Both the position numbers and the translations under genes were made by a program. Below are positions 9,086 through 18,250 of a stretch of DNA of 64,000 bases, piece by piece. This stretch comes from Agarilytica sp045430305 (GTDB taxonomy: Bacteria > Pseudomonadota > Gammaproteobacteria > Pseudomonadales > Cellvibrionaceae): contig JAILXW010000001.1 in NCBI GenBank assembly GCA_045430305.1, positions 1,240,001-1,304,000 of the forward strand, in the 5' to 3' direction. The number at the start of each line of letters is the position of its first letter. Positions within the stretch are counted from its first letter, which is position 1. The notes below the pieces were generated by a model. That model was not told the origin of the DNA. It saw only the letters and a list, made by a program, of their open reading frames with translations, and made no database searches.

Positions 9086-9706
9086 TCAAACAATTTTACC
9101 TTTTTGTAATATTTTTTTCACGGGTGCATAAGAAGTACGATGAATAGGGCAAGCACCGTATTTTTCTAATGCACTCATATGTACTTTTGTTGGGTAGCCT
9201 TTATGTGCGGCGAAGCCATATTGCGGAAACTGTTTATCAAATTCTTCCATTTCCAAATCCCGAGTCACTTTCGCCAAAATAGAGGCTGCGGCAATTTCGG
9301 CTATTTTGCTATCCCCCTGCACCACCGCTTCCGCTGAATAATTCCACTTTGGCAGTTTGTTTCCGTCTACAAAAACGTGCTCTGGTTGTACAGATAAACT
9401 TTCTACAGCGCGCTTCATTGCGAGCAAGCTCGCGTGCAATATGTTGAGCTCATCAATTTCTTCTACACTAGCCCGCGTGACAGACCAAGCGAGCGCTTTT
9501 GCCTTAATCTCTTCGCATAAAACTAATCGTTTTTTCTCACTTAGTTTTTTAGAATCATTTAATCCTAAAATACCGTGCGCATTACCCAAGACCACCGCTG
9601 CGGCAACAACATCACCCGCCAAAGGGCCGCGCCCCACTTCATCGACACCCGCGAACACTTCAGCCTGCACTTGAGTATCAAATAGATCACCGTTTATGGG
9701 TTGCAT
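9086..9706 (-). CDS. rnhB: Ribonuclease HII
   Basis: Cleaves the RNA strand of RNA-DNA hybrids and single ribonucleotides in DNA. The 206-aa sequence shows the type 2 RNase H core: GVDEVGRGPLAG (about 19-30) with the D-E catalytic pair, FVDGNKLPK (about 111-119) with the third acidic residue, and SILAKVTRD (about 141-149). It is the last gene of the lipid A cluster and starts 4 bases after the lpxB stop, so it is very likely co-transcribed. In many gammaproteobacteria dnaE follows, but here the cluster ends at this gene. Confidence 0.97.
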   Translation of the reverse strand: MQPINGDLFDTQVQAEVFAGVDEVGRGPLAGDVVAAAVVLGNAHGILGLNDSKKLSEKKRLVLCEEIKAKALAWSVTRASVEEIDELNILHASLLAMKRAVESLSVQPEHVFVDGNKLPKWNYSAEAVVQGDSKIAEIAAASILAKVTRDLEMEEFDKQFPQYGFAAHKGYPTKVHMSALEKYGACPIHRTSYAPVKKILQKGKIV

Positions 9707-9710
9707 CGCG

Positions 9711-10898
9711 TTACTGCTCGTTTTGTTTTTGATTGGATAGCGTTTGATTACATAGCTCTATAAGAGCTTTAGCAGCCTCTTCGTTAGCATTTTTTTTAAG
9801 GTCGAGGTGAATATCTCGAAAACGTGAAAGTACTGCCTCGCGCTTTTCTTTCGATTGAAAGTACTCCATCAATGCCTCCGAAATATTTTCTGGGCTCGCA
9901 GCGCCTTGAATTAATTCTGGCACTAACCCTTCATTGGCCAGCAGGTTAGGTAGACCGATGTATTTGGATTTAACTAAACACTTTAATATCCAATAACTGA
10001 GCGGCGCAACACAATAAGCAATGACCATGGGACGCTTTAACAACATCGCTTCTAATGTTGTTGTGCCTGAAGCCATCAACACGACATCTGCGGCTGCCAT
10101 AACATCGTGGGAATCACCTTGGCTAAGGCGAATATCTTCTTGAGGAATACCGGCAAAGTTCAACTCGTCCAAAATCGCTTGTATTTCTTCCTGCCTGAGC
10201 TCGTTTACCGCAGGAATTAAAAGCCTTAAATGTGGAAGTGTTTTTTTGCAGATTGCCGCAGCCTGAATAAAAGTAGCAGCTAAATTTTCGACTTCCGCCC
10301 GACGACTGCCTGGCAAAACGGCTAGGTATAAACCATCCGAATCCAGCCCTAATTTTTTTCTCGCGCTTGTACTCGCATCTTCTATAGGTAATTTGTCTGC
10401 CAGAGGATGCCCCACACAATGTACAGGCACTTTGTGCTCATCATAAAATTTTGCCTCAAAGGGAAAGAGGGTCAAAATCATGTCTACAGCTCGGGCTATT
10501 TTTTTAACGCGCCCTTGTCGCCACGCCCATACCGAGGGGCTAACGTAGTGTACGGTTATGGTACCGTTTTTACGTATTGCGGCTTCAAGGTTTAAATTAA
10601 AGTCTGGCGCATCGATACCGATAAATAGGTCGGGCGGGTTTTGCTTGTAGCGCAGCTTAAGTGATTTTCGAATACCCAGTAACTCGGGTAATCGCTTGAG
10701 CGGCTCTACTAAGCCCATGACAGCCAGCCGTTCCATAGGGAAATGTGATACAAAACCATGGGCCAACATTTGCGGGCCACCAATTCCTTCAAACTGGCAA
10801 TCAGGGAAATGTTTTTTCAATGCGGAAATCAAGCCCGCGCCAAGAATGTCGCCAGAGCTTTCTCCGACAACAATAGCAACGCGTTTAAGTGTTTTCAT
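9711..10898 (-). CDS. lpxB: Lipid-A-disaccharide synthase
   Basis: A GT19 glycosyltransferase that joins UDP-2,3-diacylglucosamine and lipid X to make the lipid A disaccharide at the inner membrane. The 395-aa protein shows GESSGDILGAGL (about 12-23), GIGGPQM, FIGIDAPDFN and the nucleotide-binding C-terminal segment ASGTTTLEAML. Length matches the family (about 380-395). It lies 9 bases after lpxA and 4 bases before rnhB, in the conserved lpxD-fabZ-lpxA-lpxB-rnhB order. Confidence 0.97.
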   Translation of the reverse strand: MKTLKRVAIVVGESSGDILGAGLISALKKHFPDCQFEGIGGPQMLAHGFVSHFPMERLAVMGLVEPLKRLPELLGIRKSLKLRYKQNPPDLFIGIDAPDFNLNLEAAIRKNGTITVHYVSPSVWAWRQGRVKKIARAVDMILTLFPFEAKFYDEHKVPVHCVGHPLADKLPIEDASTSARKKLGLDSDGLYLAVLPGSRRAEVENLAATFIQAAAICKKTLPHLRLLIPAVNELRQEEIQAILDELNFAGIPQEDIRLSQGDSHDVMAAADVVLMASGTTTLEAMLLKRPMVIAYCVAPLSYWILKCLVKSKYIGLPNLLANEGLVPELIQGAASPENISEALMEYFQSKEKREAVLSRFRDIHLDLKKNANEEAAKALIELCNQTLSNQKQNEQ

Positions 10899-10907
10899 GA
10901 ATGAAGA

Positions 10908-11687
10908 TCAGCGAACGATGCCGCGTGTCGAGCTTGTTAGAGAATTGCAAAGCGTAGTAATTTCACCTTCGTCAGGCAAAACTTTTAATTCATCGATAGC
11001 AGACTCCAACGTGAGCCCGCGACGGTAGATAATTTTAAAGGCCTTACTTAAATTTGCGAGCTGCACTTTTGTATAACCGCGACGCTTCAAGCCTTCTAAA
11101 TTCATGCTGCGCGCTGCTGCTGGGGCTCCTGCAACCGTAACAAAAGCAGGAATATCTTTGCCGACGGCGCTCCCCATACCTGTGAAAGCATGGGTTCCAA
11201 TTTTGCAATATTGATGCACAAGTGTGTAACCACTGAGAATAGCCCAGTCACCTACGTGCACGTGCCCGGCCAAAGATGCATTATTCACCAGAATACAGTG
11301 ATTGCTAACAACACTGTCATGGCCGATGTGCGCATAGGCCATAATAAGATTGTCGTTGCCAATAGTCGTTTCGCCGCGATCTTGCACTGTGCCACGGTGA
11401 ATCGTAACGCCCTCGCGAATCACATTACGATCGCCAATCACTAGCGTTGTCGTTTCGCCCTGATATTTTAAATCTGGCGTATCTTCTCCGACAGAAGAAA
11501 ACTGCATGATGCGGTTTTGTTTACCAATGACAGTGGGGCCTTTAAGCACAACATGCGAAGCGACTTCTGTACCTTCCCCTATTTCAACACCGGGGCCTAT
11601 CACCGTCCAAGGGCCAACAGAAACATCTGAGGCCAACTTTGCCGAAGGGTCAATAATGGCAGACGGGTGAATCAAGGGTGCACTCAT
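10908..11687 (-). CDS. lpxA: UDP-N-acetylglucosamine acyltransferase
   Basis: First enzyme of lipid A synthesis; transfers a 3-hydroxyacyl group from ACP to UDP-GlcNAc. I chose the ATG at 11687, giving MSAPLIHPSA, which aligns with the usual N-terminus; the longer reading would add 13 residues inside fabZ. The 259-aa protein is a left-handed beta helix built from hexapeptide repeats (for example IGPGVEIGEGTE), with the catalytic HRGTV/AHIGHD region (IHRGTVQDRG, YAHIGHDS) and the C-terminal helical domain ending STRGIVR. It starts 4 bases after the fabZ stop. Confidence 0.97.
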   Translation of the reverse strand: MSAPLIHPSAIIDPSAKLASDVSVGPWTVIGPGVEIGEGTEVASHVVLKGPTVIGKQNRIMQFSSVGEDTPDLKYQGETTTLVIGDRNVIREGVTIHRGTVQDRGETTIGNDNLIMAYAHIGHDSVVSNHCILVNNASLAGHVHVGDWAILSGYTLVHQYCKIGTHAFTGMGSAVGKDIPAFVTVAGAPAAARSMNLEGLKRRGYTKVQLANLSKAFKIIYRRGLTLESAIDELKVLPDEGEITTLCNSLTSSTRGIVR

Positions 11688-11691
11688 TGGC

Positions 11692-12129
11692 TTAAACGCT
11701 GCGGTCTGCACACATAATTGTGGCACTAGTCACGAGTTCGTCATCCACTTTAGCAACACAGTCAAACTTCCAGATACCGCGTTTTTCAGACACGATTTTT
11801 GCTTCGATAAAAACACGGTCACCGGGAATAACCTGGCGTTTAAAACGCACTTTATCGATACCGGCAAATAAATAAATAGAGCCGTCGTCTGGCGTTTTAT
11901 CCATGGTTTTAAAGCCGAGCACTCCACAAGCTTGCGCCATCGCCTCGATCAACATCACACCAGGGAAAACCGGAAAATGAGGAAAGTGCCCCTGGAACAC
12001 CTCTTCGTTTACGGTAATGTTTTTGTACGCGAGAATGCGCTCACCGAGTTCTAACTCAACCACGCGATCGATTAACAAAAAAGGATAGCGGTGAGGAAGG
12101 TATTTTTTTACTTCGAGGATGTCCAACAT
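11692..12129 (-). CDS. fabZ: 3-hydroxyacyl-ACP dehydratase FabZ
   Basis: Dehydrates 3-hydroxyacyl-ACP in type II fatty acid synthesis and competes with LpxA and LpxD for the same substrate. The 145-aa hot-dog-fold protein shows LPHRYPFLLIDRV (11-23) and GHFPHFPVFPGV (47-58) with predicted catalytic His48 and Glu62 (in MLIEAMAQ). It sits between lpxD and lpxA as in most proteobacteria, which links membrane and lipid A acyl supply. Confidence 0.97.
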   Translation of the reverse strand: MLDILEVKKYLPHRYPFLLIDRVVELELGERILAYKNITVNEEVFQGHFPHFPVFPGVMLIEAMAQACGVLGFKTMDKTPDDGSIYLFAGIDKVRFKRQVIPGDRVFIEAKIVSEKRGIWKFDCVAKVDDELVTSATIMCADRSV

Positions 12130-12237
12130 ATTCTTGCCCTGTACACACTCGTAATAACGAGCATTTTATTTTTCTGAATTATTTTTTCTTAAACTTTAAT
12201 CGTCGTCTTAACTACCGCTTTATACGAAAGACGAGAA

Positions 12238-13281
12238 TTAATCTTCTGCCTTATTTACTTTTTCTAGCCTTTTAACTCGGCTCGCCAAATCGTCGAGCTG
12301 ACCGAACCTAACCGCTGCACGCCGCCAGGTTTTTATATCTAGCATAGGTGTCGCAGAAGCGTAAACACCCGCCTCATCAGTGCCTTTGGTCACAATGGTA
12401 CCACCGTGAAAATGGCAGTTATCAGCAATTTCAATATGACCGTTCACCGCAACCGCACCAGCAAAGGTACAATTTTTACCAATTTTACTACTGCCGGCCA
12501 TACCCACACAGCCAGCAACGGCCGTGTTTTCGCCGATCTCGATGTTATGCGCTATGTGCACTTGGTTATCAATGATGACGCCATCATGAATGATGGTATC
12601 ACCAACGGCACCACGATCAATTGCAGTGCAGGCTCCGATATCTACACGATCACCAATAACAACGCCGCCTAGCTGATGAATCTTAACCCAACCCTCAGAG
12701 CCGGGCGCAAAGCCAAAACCATCTGAGCCAATGGCTGTACCACTATGAACAATAACTTGATTGCCGATGCGCACATTCGAATAGATCGTAACATTCGCAT
12801 GAATCAGGCAAGCATCACCCAGGCTGGAGTCTTCACTTATGACCACCCCCGGATATATTTCACAGCCATTACCGATAACAACATTTTCGCCAATGACGCA
12901 GTTCGCGCCGATCGAGCTGCCTTCACCGATAGTCGCAGTTTCTGCGACGACCGCCGAAGGGTGAACACCGGCCTGTCGCGTTGGGCGAGGGTCAAGTAAT
13001 GCACTGGCCTTAGCGTAATAAAGGTAAGGATCATCTGCGATTAAGGCTGTGCCCGGAAATGCATCTGCAAACTCCGCTTTTAAAATCACAGCTCCCGCTT
13101 TTGTATCCACGAGAAATTTTTCGTATTTTTTTGAAGACAAGAAGCTCAACTGATTAGCCTGCCCCTCCTCTAGAGAACCCAAGCTATCGACCGAACCAGA
13201 AGTATCACCACGCACTTCAAGCCCTAGCACTTCTGCTAGCACCTGAATAGAAATAGACTTTGGCTCTGCGTAGCGCGCCAT
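12238..13281 (-). CDS. lpxD: UDP-3-O-(3-hydroxyacyl)glucosamine N-acyltransferase
   Basis: Third step of lipid A synthesis: N-acylation of UDP-3-O-acyl-glucosamine. The ATG at 13281 has AGGAG 7 bases upstream and is preferred over a TTG one codon earlier. About 347 aa: N-terminal uridine-binding domain (1-100), left-handed beta helix of hexapeptide repeats (about 105-310) and a C-terminal helix. The catalytic His lies in the HIAHNIEIG segment, followed by NTAVAGCVG. It lies 15 bases after skp. A 108-base gap separates it from fabZ. Confidence 0.97.
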   Translation of the reverse strand: MARYAEPKSISIQVLAEVLGLEVRGDTSGSVDSLGSLEEGQANQLSFLSSKKYEKFLVDTKAGAVILKAEFADAFPGTALIADDPYLYYAKASALLDPRPTRQAGVHPSAVVAETATIGEGSSIGANCVIGENVVIGNGCEIYPGVVISEDSSLGDACLIHANVTIYSNVRIGNQVIVHSGTAIGSDGFGFAPGSEGWVKIHQLGGVVIGDRVDIGACTAIDRGAVGDTIIHDGVIIDNQVHIAHNIEIGENTAVAGCVGMAGSSKIGKNCTFAGAVAVNGHIEIADNCHFHGGTIVTKGTDEAGVYASATPMLDIKTWRRAAVRFGQLDDLASRVKRLEKVNKAED

Positions 13282-13296
13282 CAAACAACTCCTAGC

Positions 13297-13815
13297 TTAT
13301 TTCTTAAGCTTATCTAATTCGGCGGCAATATCATCAGTGATATTTAACTTCGCTTCGGCAGAATCGAGTACGGAAGAGATAGCATCTGGCCGTAAAGTGA
13401 ATTCAATTTTATTCTCTTCCATATATTTTTGAACAACTTCACGAAAATTTGGCTGATATTTATCAACGATAGTTTTCATCAATTTATTTTCTTCCGACTT
13501 TAACCATTGCAAAGCTAACTGACGGTTTTCTGCAACTTTTTCCATTTTATTGCGGTGCGCTTCTTTTTCTTCGTCACCCCAAGTCATACTCTTGGTTTTA
13601 CGTTCTTTGTCGAGAATTTCCAAACTCGCCGTAAAACTTTCATAATCAGCTTTCATTTTTGCGAACTCTGGGGTTGCCTTAAAGCCTGCCAATCGAGCTT
13701 GGGCAAATTGAGTTCCAAAAATTGCTTGATTTGGGTCTAAAATGGCAATCTTGCCCGCGAAGCTAACTTGCGCGACAAGACCAAGCGCAACCGCGATCAA
13801 AAGTTTATTCAACAT
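13297..13815 (-). CDS. skp: Periplasmic chaperone Skp/OmpH
   Basis: A trimeric jellyfish-shaped chaperone that carries unfolded outer membrane proteins to BamA. The 172-aa precursor has a signal peptide (1-20, cleaved near SFA-G) followed by the OmpH core KIAILDPNQAIFGT and a long charged helical region (about 45-130). A strong ribosome site (GGAGAAGG) precedes the ATG by 3 bases. The position directly after bamA and before lpxD is the standard arrangement. Confidence 0.94.
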   Translation of the reverse strand: MLNKLLIAVALGLVAQVSFAGKIAILDPNQAIFGTQFAQARLAGFKATPEFAKMKADYESFTASLEILDKERKTKSMTWGDEEKEAHRNKMEKVAENRQLALQWLKSEENKLMKTIVDKYQPNFREVVQKYMEENKIEFTLRPDAISSVLDSAEAKLNITDDIAAELDKLKK

Positions 13816-13859
13816 ATACCTTCTCCGTAATAGTAATAATTAAAAGTAATTGGGAATAT

Positions 13860-16535
13860 TTAAAAGCCAGCACCAAAAGAAAATTGGAAACGTTTCGTTT
13901 CATCTAGTGATGATTCTTTATTAGGCCAAGCAAAGCTAAAACTCATTGGGCCAAAGCCAGACAGCCATTTAAAACCGAAACCCCATGAGGTTCGCAAACG
14001 ACTCAAATCTAGATCGGTACAACGTAATTGACCTTGGCGACAACTGGTCGAAAACACATTACCGGCATCGTAAAACGCAACCAGTTGCATAGAACGTGTA
14101 TCGGCAGCAAAAGGAATTGGCAGTAGTAATTCCGCTGACAGCTCAACCAAGGTATTACCGCCAGATGACCGAAGTCGAGAACTGCCAAAGGTGCTGTAAG
14201 CCAACTTGCCTGGCTCACAACCAAAGGTGCTGGAAGTGGTTGGGTCTTCACACAAGACATAGGTCGGGGTTTGATATTCGTTCACACCGAGCTCGCCGTT
14301 ATTATCAAAATCATTGGCTGATGCAAAACCCAAAACGTATAGCTCAGATGGCGTATCAAGCGGTCCCAAAGTAAAAGGCTCAAAGCCACGGACTGAGCCA
14401 ATACCACCGGTACGGAAATTTTCAAAAAATGGTAATTCATCCATTTTTCCATAACCATCGCCATAACCAACACGAGAACGCAAGCGTAATGTGTAATCAC
14501 TAAATAGTGGAATAAACTGCTTCGCTTCAAGTTGTATTTTATAAAACTCTAAATCACTGCCCGGCACTGTGGTTTCTAAACTTAAACTCTGTGAGTTCCC
14601 GCGCGTCGGCAAAATACCACGATTGAGCGTGTTGCGAATCCACGAGGCGGTAATCGCGCCGCTGTTATAATCGTTACCGTATTTATCTATGAAGCCCGGC
14701 TCACGGTCAGGAATCACATCCTCGGTAATTGCAAAAGTTTGATTATTAAATTCAAAATCATAAGGCGTCATTGATGCAAAGTGAGTTGCATTAAAATCTG
14801 CTTGATTCATGTAGGAAAAGCCGACGTCATAGGTATGGCCTTCACCATTAATATTGGCCCTAGCATCATCAAAGAAAAATGGACTCTGACGAATATTAGA
14901 GCCGACGGTATCGCCCACTTTTAGATTTTGGTTAGCAACGCCCAAACCAAATCGCAGAAAAGCGATTTCCGAAATAGGATAACCAAATGTTACGGTGGCG
15001 CCAGCACTATCTGAAGCGTAGCTACTGCCGAAATTAGCGCTGGTAAAATCAGAGTTACGGTAATACACGCTAAAACCTCGGCTCACGCCATCAGGCGTAA
15101 AATAAGGATCGTTGTATTGGAATGTGTAATTGTCTTGAAAGCGGTTATGGTTGATTGAGAACTGTACTTTTTTGCCTGTACCCAGCCAGTTGTTTTCCGT
15201 AACACTCGCGCCCAGAGTCACATCGTAGGCTTCCGAATAACCAACACTGGCTTGCACACTTCCCGATGGCTGCTCTTCTACGTCAAACTTCACATCGACA
15301 AGATCGCTATGCCCTGGCACCTCAACGGTTTCCACATTCACTTGTTTGAAGTAACCCAAGCGTTCAAGTTTTACTTTTGAGCTTTCGATACGTGCGTTCG
15401 ATGCAGACGCGCCTTCTATTTGACGCATTTCTCGGCGTAAGACTTCGTCGGAAGTTTTGCGATTTCCGCTAAACTCCATTCGCCTAACGTATACACGCTT
15501 ACCTGGGTCAATAAAAAACGTGACGTTAACGGAGCCGTCTTCTTTATTTTTTTGCGGCACACCTTCTACCGAGGCGCTGGTATAACCGTAATTACCTAAG
15601 AGCGTCGTAATATACTCAGAGGTACTCGTCATACGCGCTTGCGAAAATGTATCGCCCTCACCTAATAAAAATAAGCGCTCAATTACTTTTTCGTCAAGAA
15701 TGGGGTCGCCAGCAAGCTCCACTGATGATACTTGGTATTTTTTACCTTCTTGCATGTTGAGCGTGATAAATACGCCTTTTTTATCTGGGCTGACAGACAC
15801 TTGTGAAGAGATCACTTCAAAATCAAGATAACCGCGATCGAGATAGAATGACTCTAGTGTTTCTAGGTCACCACTCAAACGTTCTTTCGCGTATTTATCA
15901 GCGTTAGAAAAAAGACCGTACCAGCGTGACTCGCCCAACTCGAAAAAATCCAACAGTTCGTCGTCATCGTACAGCTCGTTACCGACAAAATTAATGTGGC
16001 GAATTTTTGCAGCCCCACCTTCATCGACAAGAATTTTAATAGCCACCAAACTGTTGGGTAACTCGTCTACTTCCACATCTACCGTGGCACCGTAGCGAGC
16101 CTGCCCCACATATTGGCGTTCTAGCTCGCGAGTAATGCCCTGCAGGCGGTGGCGTTGCAATATTTCGCCTTCAGACAGGCCGTTATCATCCAAAATCGCA
16201 GTAAGTTGTTCCGTCTTAATCGCTTTGTTGCCATCGATCTCAAGCGATTTGATTGCGGGCCGCTCACGCAGCGTAATGATCAGCGTACCGTCTTCACGGG
16301 CAACTTCGATATCGCTGAAAAAGCCGGTGCCATATAGCGATCGAATCACATCACGCACTGCTTGGGCGTCGGCAGTTTGCCCCACCCGAAGCGGCATCGC
16401 CGCAAACACTGGGCTTGCAGAAACACGTTGCAGGCCTTCAAGGCGAATATCATTAACCACAAAACTGGCGGCGAAGGAAACAGAGGTCGCACTAAACAGG
16501 AGTACGGCGACAAAAAGAGATTTCAGTTTATACAA
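13860..16535 (-). CDS. bamA: Outer membrane protein assembly factor BamA
   Basis: Central Omp85 subunit of the BAM complex, inserting beta barrels into the outer membrane. The 891-aa precursor has a signal peptide (1-22), five POTRA domains (about 23-425; start FVVNDIRLEGLQR) and a 16-stranded barrel ending FSFGAGF. The barrel carries GGIGSVRGFEPFTLGP with the conserved VRGF element of loop 6. The only reasonable start I can see is a TTG at 16535 (TTG TAT AAA CTG); upstream is an in-frame TAA six codons away and no ATG. It is longer than E. coli BamA (810 aa), mainly through loop insertions near the C-terminal third. It lies between rseP and skp. Confidence 0.97.
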   Translation of the reverse strand: MYKLKSLFVAVLLFSATSVSFAASFVVNDIRLEGLQRVSASPVFAAMPLRVGQTADAQAVRDVIRSLYGTGFFSDIEVAREDGTLIITLRERPAIKSLEIDGNKAIKTEQLTAILDDNGLSEGEILQRHRLQGITRELERQYVGQARYGATVDVEVDELPNSLVAIKILVDEGGAAKIRHINFVGNELYDDDELLDFFELGESRWYGLFSNADKYAKERLSGDLETLESFYLDRGYLDFEVISSQVSVSPDKKGVFITLNMQEGKKYQVSSVELAGDPILDEKVIERLFLLGEGDTFSQARMTSTSEYITTLLGNYGYTSASVEGVPQKNKEDGSVNVTFFIDPGKRVYVRRMEFSGNRKTSDEVLRREMRQIEGASASNARIESSKVKLERLGYFKQVNVETVEVPGHSDLVDVKFDVEEQPSGSVQASVGYSEAYDVTLGASVTENNWLGTGKKVQFSINHNRFQDNYTFQYNDPYFTPDGVSRGFSVYYRNSDFTSANFGSSYASDSAGATVTFGYPISEIAFLRFGLGVANQNLKVGDTVGSNIRQSPFFFDDARANINGEGHTYDVGFSYMNQADFNATHFASMTPYDFEFNNQTFAITEDVIPDREPGFIDKYGNDYNSGAITASWIRNTLNRGILPTRGNSQSLSLETTVPGSDLEFYKIQLEAKQFIPLFSDYTLRLRSRVGYGDGYGKMDELPFFENFRTGGIGSVRGFEPFTLGPLDTPSELYVLGFASANDFDNNGELGVNEYQTPTYVLCEDPTTSSTFGCEPGKLAYSTFGSSRLRSSGGNTLVELSAELLLPIPFAADTRSMQLVAFYDAGNVFSTSCRQGQLRCTDLDLSRLRTSWGFGFKWLSGFGPMSFSFAWPNKESSLDETKRFQFSFGAGF

Positions 16536-16819
16536 AGGTAATGCCAGGCCTTATCTATTTTAATTTTTAGTAAGTCATCAATATCTAGCGATTCAATCTT
16601 GCTGCTGCAGACAGGGTTTCTATCAATGCTGCAACGACTAGCTCTGACTAATGTGTTTGTGCTTATTTTACTGCCAGGCACAACCTAACATGCCCGCTTT
16701 ACCCCAATGAACACTACCTTTTGACAATATCAAAGCGTCAAACGGCTCAGGTTATTTAAGGAAACCGAAGCGTTTGAGTGCCAGATTCAAAAGGAGGCTT
16801 TCTCAATAGCCCGACAAAC

Positions 16820-18181
16820 TCACGGGCCCAATAAATCGTTGTAAAACGCCACCATCATGACACTAACCAGCAGCATGACACCGACATTCAAGCTCCACGC
16901 CTGTACCTCTTGGGACACAGGGCTGCCTTTTATCCACTCAACAACAGCGAACACTATGTGACCACCATCAAGCATCGGCACCGGCAGTAAATTCATAATA
17001 CCAAGCACAATACTGAGGTGAGCCAAGAAGGACAAAAAGGCCCAAAAACCCAGCTCCGCGTGGGAGGCGGCAACTTTAGCAATGCCTATAGGCCCACTCA
17101 AGTTTTTCGTGGATATTTCCCCTAAAATCAGCTTTTTCATGGAAATCAGAATGAACTTGCTGGTTTCCCATGTTTCATTCATCGCCGAAGTCATAGCGTC
17201 TAACAGGTTGTAGCGGTGAATGCGTACCATTTCTTCAGGCATTTTGGGCAACACAACGCGAACGCCTGCACGGCCAATCACGTCACCACCATCAATTTTT
17301 AGCCTTTCCGGTGTCAGTGTCAGGGCTAGCTCTTCACCAGCACGATCTACTATGACCTCCAGGATTTGCTCTGGGCGCGCGCGCACGTAATACACCCAAT
17401 CTTCCCATTCTTCTATTTTTCGGCCGTCCATTGCGACTAACACATCACCAGACTTCATTCCCGCCGCCTCTGCAGCACTACCCTCGACGACGAGATCTAA
17501 CTCTCTGCCAATGCGGGGGTAATAAAATTCAAAGCCTAAACCTTCTGTAGGGTCAGGCGCTTTTACATCGTCTAACCAATTTTCAATCAGAACATCTTTT
17601 TCGTAGGTTAAAGTGGAATCTGGGTAGCGAATAACGAAGCGAATGGCCCCCGTTTCACCCAAGCGAGACAAGAGCTGTAACCGAACATCCCGACGCGTGG
17701 GAGTTGCTTTGCCATCGATCTCGACAATCTCTGTGTTGGCCTCAAGCCCGGCCTGTTCGCCTATCGAGCCTGGTTCAACCTCTCCGATCACCGGCGAATA
17801 GGAGACAGTGCCCTTGATCAATAAAAGCGCCCAGTAAAACACGACAGCAAGCACCAGGTTCGCCAATGGCCCGGCGGCAAAAATAATTATGCGTTGCCAA
17901 ATAGGCTGCGCATTCAAGGTGAGGTGCATTTGGTCTTCAGTTACGTCTTCACTGCGTTCATCCAGCGGTTTTACGTAGCCACCAAGAGGGATAGAGGAAA
18001 TGGCAAATTCAGTCCCCTTACTGTCGGTCCAGGTCACCAAACGATTGCCAAAACCAACGGAAAAACGCAAGACTTTAACGCCAAAACGGCGCATAGCATA
18101 AAAATGCCCCAGCTCGTGAATCGGCACAAGTATGCAGATAGCAACAAGGAACCACGCTGCTTTAATAAGAATATCGACCAC
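16820..18181 (-). CDS. rseP: Site-2 zinc metalloprotease RseP
   Basis: An intramembrane protease that cuts RseA after DegS to release sigma-E. The 453-aa protein has HELGH at residues 22-26 in the first transmembrane helix, two PDZ-like domains (about 115-290) and the second-half motif NLLPVPMLDGGH with the third zinc ligand Asp. The start is GTG at 18181, with a GGA about 9 bases upstream, and matches the normal N-terminus. Its place just before bamA links sigma-E control to outer membrane assembly. A weak hairpin (TCAAACG 16738-16744 with CGTTTGA 16771-16777) lies downstream and lacks a T-run. Confidence 0.96.
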   Translation of the reverse strand: MVDILIKAAWFLVAICILVPIHELGHFYAMRRFGVKVLRFSVGFGNRLVTWTDSKGTEFAISSIPLGGYVKPLDERSEDVTEDQMHLTLNAQPIWQRIIIFAAGPLANLVLAVVFYWALLLIKGTVSYSPVIGEVEPGSIGEQAGLEANTEIVEIDGKATPTRRDVRLQLLSRLGETGAIRFVIRYPDSTLTYEKDVLIENWLDDVKAPDPTEGLGFEFYYPRIGRELDLVVEGSAAEAAGMKSGDVLVAMDGRKIEEWEDWVYYVRARPEQILEVIVDRAGEELALTLTPERLKIDGGDVIGRAGVRVVLPKMPEEMVRIHRYNLLDAMTSAMNETWETSKFILISMKKLILGEISTKNLSGPIGIAKVAASHAELGFWAFLSFLAHLSIVLGIMNLLPVPMLDGGHIVFAVVEWIKGSPVSQEVQAWSLNVGVMLLVSVMMVAFYNDLLGP

Positions 18182-18250
18182 TCAATTTTCCACTTTGGTT
18201 ACGGGTACATTTGGTAAGGTTTTCGCTACTATTTTCATTATGAACAAGTT

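Noticed and set aside
16738..16777. Hairpin TCAAACG/CGTTTGA as an rseP terminator
   Set aside because: No T-run follows on the minus strand and the loop is long; only a weak structure.
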